A DNA stretch of 5,824 nucleotides from an uncultured Eubacteriales bacterium (lineage in GTDB: Bacteria; Bacillota; Clostridia; Lachnospirales; Lachnospiraceae), in assembly GCA_900321145.1 (NCBI GenBank), contig ONVB01000101.1, forward strand, positions 1 through 5,824. The letters run 5' to 3'. Every line of letters starts with the position of its first letter. Position 1 is the first letter of the stretch. Shown piece after piece: positions 1 through 4,485 of the stretch. The notes under the pieces are model-generated. The model was given only the letters and a program-made list of their open reading frames with translations, made no database searches and was not told where the DNA came from. The position numbers were made by a program, and so were the translations under genes.

Positions 1-1
1 A

Positions 2-397
2 AACTCGGATTTAAGAAGGATTCTTAACTCTGACAAGTTCACTTCCATGTTCAGCCGATACGAGGCCGAAAGCATAATACCGTCCGATGGGGATACTATC
101 TCGCTGCTTACGGCTTCCGAGGCTGCCGGGTACTTTGCGACAGATGCTGACAGGGAGCTTGCCATAACCGAAGTTGCCGAGGCTAAAGGTACCAATATCA
201 ATATCAACAGCAAGGCAAACCAATGGGATATGAAGGGGTATCGCTCCTCCTGGTGGTGGCTCCGCGGCGAGCCGGGCGTAGAGGATATCTATGCCCCGAT
301 CGTATCGGTGGACGGTACAATACAATTAAATGAAAAAGAAGTTAACCGCCCGTACGGAGCAGTCAGACCATATATACAGGTAAGGATCAAAGACTGA
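2..397 (+). CDS. C-terminal part of a DUF6273-like protein (5' truncated)
   Basis: The reading frame is open from the left edge, so only the last 131 residues are seen and the real start lies outside the window. An internal ATG at 47 has no convincing SD and is unlikely to be the start. The tail has SSWWWLRGEPG, then APIVSVDGTIQ, then GAVRPYIQVRI just before the stop. This order (WWLRSPG-like block, VxxDG block, GVRPAxxI-like ending) is what I know from DUF6273 domains, which occur at the C-termini of many surface or secreted Firmicutes proteins and resemble lectin-like or formylglycine-enzyme-like folds. The biochemical role is not established and I assign none. A large palindrome starts three bases after the TGA and may end its transcript. 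Family assignment is by motif recognition only. Confidence 0.7.
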   Translation, partial: NSDLRRILNSDKFTSMFSRYEAESIIPSDGDTISLLTASEAAGYFATDADRELAITEVAEAKGTNININSKANQWDMKGYRSSWWWLRGEPGVEDIYAPIVSVDGTIQLNEKEVNRPYGAVRPYIQVRIKD

Positions 398-399
398 TG

Positions 400-561
400 T
401 AATCAGCACCGTACAGGCAGGCACAAAAGATACGCAGGGCTATAGAACGGCGTCCCTTCTTAGCGAGGTTTCTCACGAGCTTAGAAGGGCTACGCCGTGA
501 AATAGAGTGCGAACGTCCCTGCGTACTTTTAGTGCACTGCCGTAGCGGTGCGTCCTGATTA
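400..561. repeat. ~160-nt imperfect palindrome / structured intergenic element
   Basis: Nearly the whole interval folds on itself. Paired blocks from outside in: 400-406 with 555-561, 407-411 with 546-550, 412-414 with 542-544, 416-420 with 537-541, 421-424 with 532-535, 425-429 with 526-530, 431-439 with 517-525, 440-443 with 502-505, 447-453 with 492-498, and 454-460 with 483-489. The tip is 463-476 (GCGAG-GTTT-CTCAC with one mismatch). This gives about 56 base pairs with small bulges. The stem contains an AAAAG tract on the left and CTTTT on the right, as in bidirectional terminators, but there is no free U-run after the hairpin. It lies between two same-direction genes and upstream of the next promoter, so it is not in that promoter's transcript. 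It could be a MITE-like or REP-like dispersed element, a terminator, or a structured RNA. Minus-strand frames across it look like spurious ORFs. Confidence 0.8.
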
Positions 562-574
562 TGTCCACGCAGGG

Positions 575-603
575 TTGACATAGCTTTATACAGGTGCTAA
601 AAT
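575..603 (+). promoter_or_regulatory. Housekeeping (sigma-A type) promoter for the metal-uptake operon
   Basis: TTGACA at 575-580 is a perfect -35. After exactly 17 nt, TAAAAT at 598-603 matches the TATAAT -10 at five of six positions. Transcription would start near 610, giving a leader of about 26 nt that carries an AAGGAG-type SD before the TTG start at 636. No other gene start lies close downstream, so this most likely drives the regulator, ATPase, permease and lipoprotein genes together. Confidence 0.7.
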
Positions 604-616
604 TGGAACTCGATTT
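600..616. promoter_or_regulatory. Possible Fur/Zur-family operator dyad over the -10/+1 region
   Basis: The 17 bp from 600 to 616 have AAATTG on the left and CGATTT on the right around a 5-nt centre, an imperfect dyad. The end sequences resemble the outer AAATCG...CGATTT arms of the Bacillus Zur box, but the centre is shorter and the inner arms do not match. It overlaps the -10 and the expected start point, where a repressor would block initiation. The position suits autoregulation by the downstream Fur-family protein. The match is weak and could be chance. Confidence 0.3.
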
Positions 617-621
617 CAAAA

Positions 622-626
622 AGGAG
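622..626 (+). promoter_or_regulatory. Shine-Dalgarno site that fixes the TTG start of the Fur-family gene
   Basis: AGGAG at 622-626, inside AAAAAGGAGATG, lies 9 nt before the TTG at 636. The next in-frame ATG (729, residue 32) falls inside the DNA-binding region, so it cannot be the real start. The SD and the domain layout together support the TTG. Confidence 0.75.
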
Positions 627-635
627 ATGTGAGCT

Positions 636-1052
636 TTGGCTGCAAAAGGGAAATATAACACAAAACAGAGAAGTGAGCTTATAAGCTACCTTGAATCGGT
701 GCCCGGTCAGCACGTGACCATAAGCGATATGTGCGACTATTTTGAGGGCATAGGCAGCGGTATAGGCAGGACTACCATATACAGGCAGATGGAGCGTCTT
801 GTGGACGAGGGTATAGTCAACAAGTATATCATCGATGCGAATTCACCTGCCTGCTTTGAGTATATAAAAAAGGAAGAGCATGCCGACAGTGAGTCGGACT
901 GTTTTCATTGCAAATGTGAGAAATGCGGCAAGCTTATCCATCTTCATTGTGATGAATTAAGGATGATAAAGAGTCATCTCGAGAAGCGTCACAGCTTCAC
1001 TCTTGATCCCCTGAGAACAGTGTTTTACGGTGTGTGTGAGGATTGCAGGTAA
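636..1052 (+). CDS. zur: Fur-family metalloregulator, probably zinc-responsive (Zur-like)
   Basis: This 138-residue protein is the usual size for a Fur-family repressor. An N-terminal winged helix covers about residues 8-66, with the recognition helix around GRTTIYRQMERL (44-55). The C-terminal part carries the two structural-zinc pairs C94-x2-C97 and C134-x2-C137, plus a His/Cys-rich stretch (C89, H91, C92, H102, H104, C105, H114, H119). Fur proteins act in the cytoplasm as dimers that bind operator DNA when loaded with metal. Zinc is inferred from the neighbouring ZnuC/ZnuB-like genes; Fur, Mur or PerR specificity cannot be excluded from sequence alone. The start is TTG, supported by a good SD. 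The stop overlaps the next ATG by one base (TAATG), suggesting translational coupling. A strong promoter with a possible operator lies just upstream, consistent with autoregulation. Confidence 0.88.
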   Translation: MAAKGKYNTKQRSELISYLESVPGQHVTISDMCDYFEGIGSGIGRTTIYRQMERLVDEGIVNKYIIDANSPACFEYIKKEEHADSESDCFHCKCEKCGKLIHLHCDELRMIKSHLEKRHSFTLDPLRTVFYGVCEDCR

Positions 1053-1762
1053 TGTCACTTATTTCGGTTGAAAATATAAGCTTGGGCTATGATAATGATG
1101 TCATCGTGAGTGATCTTTCCTTTGAGGTAAATGAGGGTGATTATCTGTGCATTGTAGGTGAGAACGGTGCCGGTAAATCCACGCTCATGAATACGATTTT
1201 GGGGCTTAGGGCGCCTCTTTCGGGAAATATAAGCTTTAAGGACGGTCTGACCAAGAACGAGATAGGGTACCTTCCGCAGCAGACCCTGGTACAGAGAGAT
1301 TTCCCTGCATCGGTATTTGAGATAGTATTGTCCGGATTTCAAGGCAGGCTCGGGAGAAGATTTTTCTATAGCAAAGAAATGAAGCAGGCCGCCATGGAGA
1401 ACATGGAGAGGATGCGTATTACCGAGTTTAAGGACAGGTGCTACAGAGAGCTTTCGGGCGGACAGCAGCAGAGGGTGCTGCTTGCGAGGGCGCTGTGTGC
1501 AACAAGAAAGCTTATCCTGCTCGATGAACCGGTAGCCGGTCTCGATCCCAAGGTAACCGCCGAGCTTTATGCGCTTATCAAGGAACTTAACACTTCGGGG
1601 ATCACGATAATCATGGTATCGCATGATGTGGCTGCCGCGGTCAGATACTCAAGTCATATACTTCATGTGGGAAGAAAGCTGTTCTACGGAACGGTTGATG
1701 AATATAAGAACAGTAAGATAGGAAAGAAGTTCCTTGCGGTTTACGAAGAGGGAGATGTGTGA
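1052..1762 (+). CDS. znuC: Zinc/manganese-type ABC transporter ATPase (ZnuC-like)
   Basis: This 236-residue nucleotide-binding subunit should power metal import at the inner face of the membrane with the permease encoded next. All ABC motifs are intact: Walker A GENGAGKST (36-44), Q-loop at YLPQQ (73-77), signature LSGGQQQR (134-141), Walker B LILLDEP (154-160), D-loop GLDP (163-166) and switch histidine H191 in VSHD. Length and the pairing with an ABC-3 permease fit the ZnuC/MntB/AdcC group. An in-frame TTG at 1043 would add three residues, but GAGG at 1038-1041 is correctly spaced only for the ATG at 1052, which also gives a TAATG overlap with the regulator's stop. Its own TGA overlaps the permease start by one base. 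The metal is inferred from context; manganese or iron remain possible. Confidence 0.92.
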   Translation: MSLISVENISLGYDNDVIVSDLSFEVNEGDYLCIVGENGAGKSTLMNTILGLRAPLSGNISFKDGLTKNEIGYLPQQTLVQRDFPASVFEIVLSGFQGRLGRRFFYSKEMKQAAMENMERMRITEFKDRCYRELSGGQQQRVLLARALCATRKLILLDEPVAGLDPKVTAELYALIKELNTSGITIIMVSHDVAAAVRYSSHILHVGRKLFYGTVDEYKNSKIGKKFLAVYEEGDV

Positions 1763-2598
1763 TGGGTGATTATTTAGAAAAGCTTTCATATTATCTTTCG
1801 TTCCCCTTCGTGCAGTATGCGATAATCGTGGGAACTCTTATAGCGCTTTGCTCGTCGCTGCTCGGCGTAACGCTGGTGCTTAAGAGATTCTCCTTCATCG
1901 GTGACGGCCTTTCCCATGTGGCTTTCGGAGCCATGGCGATAGCCGGTGTGATGAAGCTTACGAACGAGATGGTTGTGGTGCTTCCGGTAACGGTGGTTAC
2001 GGCTATACTGCTGCTTCGTACCGGGCAGAACACCCGGATCAAGGGAGATGCGGCTATTGCCATGCTTTCGGTGGGAGCGCTGGCCTTTGGATATATGCTC
2101 ATGAACATTTTCCCGACATCCTCAAATGTATCGGGAGATGTATGTACGACGCTCTTTGGTTCGACGTCGATACTGACGCTGAATCTGACGGAGGTCTGGG
2201 TGTGTATCATACTTTCGGTGATAGTGCTCGCGATATTTGTACTGTTTTACAATAAGCTGTTTGCCGTGACCTTTGATGAGAACTTTGCAAGGGCAGCGGG
2301 AACCAAGGTGGGAGCCATGAACCTTATGATCGCTGTGGTCATAGCAGTGATCATAGTGCTGGCCATGAATTTAGTCGGTTCGCTGCTTATATCTGCGCTT
2401 GTCATCTTTCCGGCCCTTTCGGCCATGAGGGTGTTCAAGAGCTTTAAGGCTGTTACCATAGCCTCGGCGGTACTCTCGGTCGTGTGTGCCGTCATCGGAC
2501 TGCTTGCAGCCGTTCTCTTCGGTTATCCGGTTGGATCGACCATAGTCACGGTAGATGCAATCGCATTTTTGATATGTGCAATCATAGGAAGAAGGTAG
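1762..2598 (+). CDS. znuB: ABC-3 family metal permease (ZnuB-like)
   Basis: This 278-residue, highly hydrophobic protein is the usual length for the ABC-3 family of Zn/Mn/Fe permeases. Hydrophobic spans are visible at roughly 17-40, 50-65, 69-87, 95-115, 142-164, 188-215, 217-228 and 233-275, the last likely two helices. SFIGDGLSHVAFGA (44-57) matches the family block after the first helix, which is typically written as GDALSHS in ZnuB. VGSLLISALVIFPALSAMR near the C-terminus is the other conserved block. It should form the membrane channel with the ATPase just upstream. A GTG at 1759 is in frame, but GAGGGAG at 1748-1754 is better spaced for the ATG at 1762, which overlaps the ATPase stop (TGATG). 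The lipoprotein gene follows after 3 nt, so all four genes are probably one transcript. Confidence 0.92.
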   Translation: MGDYLEKLSYYLSFPFVQYAIIVGTLIALCSSLLGVTLVLKRFSFIGDGLSHVAFGAMAIAGVMKLTNEMVVVLPVTVVTAILLLRTGQNTRIKGDAAIAMLSVGALAFGYMLMNIFPTSSNVSGDVCTTLFGSTSILTLNLTEVWVCIILSVIVLAIFVLFYNKLFAVTFDENFARAAGTKVGAMNLMIAVVIAVIIVLAMNLVGSLLISALVIFPALSAMRVFKSFKAVTIASAVLSVVCAVIGLLAAVLFGYPVGSTIVTVDAIAFLICAIIGRR

Positions 2599-2601
2599 GA
2601 T

Positions 2602-3276
2602 ATGATACATAAGAGATGCAGAGGCTTTATCGGAGCTGCCTGCCTGTGTGCGCTGATGTCGCTCACGCTTACCGCTTGCGGTTCTTCGGGAGCGACACAG
2701 AGAAATGATAGATCAAATTCGATATATGAGCTCTTCGATGAGGGCTCTCCCACAACCGAGGTGTCAAAGGCCGATGCCACGGAAAAAACTACTGCGGAGA
2801 AGACTACCGAAGCTGCAACAGAGAAGACCGTTAATGAGGAGATTACGGAGGAAGAGACTACGGAGGAGCCTGCATCGGAAGATGTAACTTCGACGCAGGA
2901 AGCCGGCGGATCCGATGACGGAGAGAGACCGGCGGTAGAGCTTGATCTGTCTGCGATGTCGGGAACCATGGTTTACTCCGAGGTCAGCAATATATGTGCC
3001 TACCCCGATGAATACAGGGGAAAGGTCATACAGATGAAAGGACTGTATAACTTTTATCACGACGATGCCACGGGAAACGACTACTACGCCTGTATCATAC
3101 AGGATGCGACAGCGTGCTGCGCGAGCGGTATAGAGTTTGTGCCGGACGGGTTTGAGGATGAGATCACACCCGGTGAGGAGATAACAGTGGCCGGTACATT
3201 TGATACATATAAAGAGGGCAATTTCACTTATCCCACATTGAGAAATGCATGGCTGGTATCGGAAAACTCAAACTAA
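2602..3276 (+). CDS. Lipoprotein with Thr/Glu-rich stalk and Cys-Cys C-terminal domain, metal-uptake operon partner
   Basis: I do not recognise a named function. The 224 residues start with a basic N-terminus and hydrophobic stretch ending in the lipobox LTAC (23-26), so C26 should be lipidated and the protein held on the outer face of the membrane. A low-complexity linker of about 48-105 is rich in Thr and Glu with EKTT-like repeats. A folded domain follows (about 112-220) with YRGKVIQMKGLY, YYACIIQDATACCASGIEF and ITVAGTF, a beta-rich pattern resembling OB-like domains and, loosely, the C-terminal part of TIGR03943/YcgQ-type proteins. C132, C164, the C172-C173 pair and H153 are possible metal or disulfide sites. 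It starts 3 nt after the permease with GAAGG at 2591-2595 as SD, so a role in metal capture or delivery is inferred from position. It is not a ZnuA-type binding protein: too short and without that fold's motifs. Confidence 0.85.
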   Translation: MIHKRCRGFIGAACLCALMSLTLTACGSSGATQRNDRSNSIYELFDEGSPTTEVSKADATEKTTAEKTTEAATEKTVNEEITEEETTEEPASEDVTSTQEAGGSDDGERPAVELDLSAMSGTMVYSEVSNICAYPDEYRGKVIQMKGLYNFYHDDATGNDYYACIIQDATACCASGIEFVPDGFEDEITPGEEITVAGTFDTYKEGNFTYPTLRNAWLVSENSN

Positions 3277-3277
3277 G

Positions 3278-3322
3278 AAGGATCTTTTGTAAAGTGCCGT
3301 CATGGCTTCGTAAAGGATCTTT
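3278..3322 (+). repeat. Short direct repeats AAGGATCTTT between lipoprotein and glycosyltransferase genes
   Basis: AAGGATCTTT occurs at 3278-3287 and again at 3313-3322, each followed by a similar (T/G)G(T/A)AAAG. A third copy at 4448-4457 ends the dispersed repeat before the last gene. The 63-nt gap (3277-3339) shows no clear promoter or U-run terminator; GCC/GGC around 3296-3306 is only a 3-bp stem. The copies may be worn ends of the same dispersed family. The gap also holds GGAAAG (3323-3328), the likely SD of the glycosyltransferase. Confidence 0.5.
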
Positions 3323-3339
3323 GGAAAGAAGAATATGAC

Positions 3340-4302
3340 ATGAAGAAACTATGTATGGTTGTACCGTGTTACAACGAGGAGTACAATGTAAAGCTTCTGT
3401 ATGAAGCCTGCGTAAAGACACTTGAAAAATATATAGATGACACTGAGTTTGTGTTTGTAAATGACGGAAGCGCCGACGGAACGGCAAGGTCCTTAAAGGA
3501 GATCGCAGAGTCGTCGCCCTATGCGGTGAAGGTTATCAACTTCTCGAGGAACTTCGGCAAGGAGGCAGCACTGCTCGCCGGTTTGAAGTATTCCGAGAGC
3601 GAGTATACGGCTATAATCGATGCCGATATGCAGCAGAATCCGAAATATGTGCTCCGGATGCTTGAGGTTTTAGAGGAACATCCCGAGTACGATATGGCCG
3701 CGGCTTACCAGGACAGGAGAAAGGAAAGCAAGCTTCTCTCGTTCTTCAAAGGTGCATTTTATAAGATAATCAACAGTCTTGCGACGGTTGAGATAAAGTC
3801 GAACGCAAGCGATTTCCGCGTGATAAGGCGAAATGTGCTCGAAGCTGTGCTCTCGCTCCCCGAGAAGTGCCGCTTCTCAAAAGGAATATTTGCATGGATA
3901 GGCTTTGAGACCTACTTTACACCTTACGAGGTCGAGCAGAGAGCGACAGGACGGACCAAGTGGAGCTTTGGTAAGCTTTTTAAGTATGCTATAGACGGTA
4001 TCTTAGACTTTACGGTCAAGCCGCTTGTCATATCCTCCATGCTCGGTTTTTTGTTCTGTGTGATATCTTTTGTAGGTTTTATATGGATATTCATCAAGAC
4101 TCTTGCATTCGGCGATCCCGTGGCGGGCTTCCCGACGCTTGCCTGCCTTATACTGCTCCTTTCCGGAGTCCAGCTCTTTGCGGTCGGTATCTTAGGGCAG
4201 TATATGTCCAAGAATTATGTGGAGATGAAGAACAGACCTCCATTTATAGTAAAGGAGATCGTAAAAAGCGAGAGCGTTAAAAAGGACGAAGAAGAAAAAT
4301 AG
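3340..4302 (+). CDS. Membrane-anchored family 2 glycosyltransferase, polyprenyl-phosphate sugar transferase type (DPM1/GtrB-like)
   Basis: The 320 residues have the typical layout of bacterial GtrB/YkcC-like enzymes, which transfer a sugar from a nucleotide donor to a polyprenyl phosphate on the cytoplasmic face. The GT-A domain begins with VVPCYNEE (7-14), followed by VNDGSADGT (40-48), FSRNFGKEAALLAG (68-81) and the metal-binding block DADMQ (94-98). Next come SDFRVIRR (157-164), the LPE...RF...G..AWIGF block (173-189) and RATGRTKWS (201-209). Two helices follow at about 229-253 and 264-288, then a charged tail. The acidic block reads DADMQQNP where DADLQDPP is common, a conservative variant. 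The ATG has a modest SD (GGAAAG, 11 nt upstream). The 63-nt gap leaves it open whether it is transcribed with the metal operon. The sugar and final acceptor (cell-wall polymer, lipid or glycoprotein) cannot be read from the sequence. Confidence 0.92.
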   Translation: MKKLCMVVPCYNEEYNVKLLYEACVKTLEKYIDDTEFVFVNDGSADGTARSLKEIAESSPYAVKVINFSRNFGKEAALLAGLKYSESEYTAIIDADMQQNPKYVLRMLEVLEEHPEYDMAAAYQDRRKESKLLSFFKGAFYKIINSLATVEIKSNASDFRVIRRNVLEAVLSLPEKCRFSKGIFAWIGFETYFTPYEVEQRATGRTKWSFGKLFKYAIDGILDFTVKPLVISSMLGFLFCVISFVGFIWIFIKTLAFGDPVAGFPTLACLILLLSGVQLFAVGILGQYMSKNYVEMKNRPPFIVKEIVKSESVKKDEEEK

Positions 4303-4345
4303 CTGAAGTTCATATACGTATTCCGAAGAACAACTGAAATAAAAC

Positions 4346-4373
4346 TAAAATAATCACCTCCCGAAGTCGATAT
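4346..4373 (+). promoter_or_regulatory. Sigma-28 (SigD/FliA)-like promoter for the last gene
   Basis: TAAA at 4346-4349, 16 nt, then GTCGATAT at 4366-4373. The Bacillus SigD consensus is TAAA, about 15 nt, GCCGATAT, so the -10 matches at seven of eight positions. Transcription would begin near 4380, leaving a leader of roughly 105 nt before the ATG at 4485. Sigma-28 drives late flagellar genes, which fits a possible motility role for the downstream gene. This is a by-eye match and not a scored one. Confidence 0.5.
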
Positions 4374-4398
4374 AATATACAGAATTGTGATTTTTGTC

Positions 4399-4454
4399 TC
4401 ATCCTGAGCGAAGCAACAGGACAATATGTATCATCCTGAACAAAGCGAAGGATC
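4399..4454 (+). repeat. Two tandem copies of a TCATCCTGA...AGGA-type dispersed intergenic repeat
   Basis: The copies run at 4399-4422 and 4431-4454. Both begin TCATCCTGA, share AAGC in the middle and end with AGGA; roughly three quarters of positions agree. Each can form a 5-bp hairpin: 4402-4406 with 4417-4421, and 4433-4437 with 4449-4453. I recall the pattern TCATCCTGAGCGAAGCGAAGGATC as a widespread intergenic repeat in many bacterial genomes; its minus-strand translation (ILRFVQDD-like) is often mis-called as protein. Function is unknown. Here the pair lies in the loop of a longer inverted repeat and in the leader of the last gene. Confidence 0.65.
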
Positions 4455-4459
4455 TTTAT

Positions 4460-4485
4460 ATATCGGCATTCGGGAGGTATTTTTA
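4460..4485 (-). promoter_or_regulatory. Possible second sigma-28-like promoter, minus strand, facing inward
   Basis: Read on the minus strand, TAAA (4485-4482), 14 nt, then GCCGATAT (4467-4460) has a perfect SigD-type -10 but a spacer at the short limit. It arises because the right arm of the inverted repeat mirrors the left arm and its promoter. If active, it would make an antisense RNA from about 4452 toward the 3' end of the glycosyltransferase gene. No minus-strand gene lies downstream, so it may be only a by-product of the symmetry. Confidence 0.25.
4472..4478 (+). promoter_or_regulatory. Strong Shine-Dalgarno site, potentially masked by the inverted repeat
   Basis: GGGAGGT at 4472-4478, 6 nt before the ATG at 4485, is close to ideal and fixes the start. 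All seven bases lie in the right arm of the inverted repeat and can pair with 4356-4362. Confidence 0.75.

Larger units (their letters stand above)
4356..4478. repeat. Long inverted repeat whose right arm contains the SD of the next gene
   Basis: ACCTCCCGAA at 4356-4365 is the exact reverse complement of TTCGGGAGGT at 4469-4478. After a 2-nt/3-nt mismatch the pairing resumes with CGATATA (4368-4374) against TATATCG (4459-4465). That gives 17 base pairs in two blocks enclosing about 84 nt. The right arm includes GGGAGGT, the SD of the gene at 4485. The left arm therefore mimics the 16S rRNA anti-SD tail (ATCACCTCC at 4353-4361) and could mask the SD in any RNA that contains both arms. The left arm also overlaps the sigma-28-like promoter. 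Confidence 0.75.

Noticed and set aside
47..397. Complete 116-residue gene starting at ATG 47
   Set aside because: The frame is open upstream to the window edge and the sequence before the ATG shows no good SD; it is the tail of a longer protein.
604..635. Metal-sensing riboswitch in the leader of the regulator operon
   Set aside because: The predicted start near 610 leaves only about 26 nt of leader, too short for a riboswitch; the large structure lies upstream of the promoter.
387..661. Two minus-strand open frames across the intergenic palindrome (64 and 62 codons)
   Set aside because: They translate the palindrome arms, overlap each other in different frames, lack supported starts and one runs into the regulator gene. 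They look like spurious products of a repeat.
1055..1624. Long minus-strand open frame (189 codons) opposite the ABC ATPase gene
   Set aside because: The + strand has every ABC motif in order; the minus frame shows no recognisable domain and is a codon-bias shadow.
4303..4345. Intrinsic terminator after the glycosyltransferase gene
   Set aside because: Only a 4-bp GTTC/GAAC pairing with a large loop and no U-run is visible, so no terminator can be supported and read-through is possible.
4399..4454. CRISPR array
   Set aside because: Only two imperfect repeats with an 8-nt spacer, no cas genes and hairpin-like ends; it fits a dispersed intergenic repeat.
4356..4478. Invertible promoter switch (phase-variable inverton)
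   Set aside because: The arms are imperfect, the promoter boxes lie in the arms and not in the enclosed DNA, and no recombinase gene is visible, so inversion would change little.
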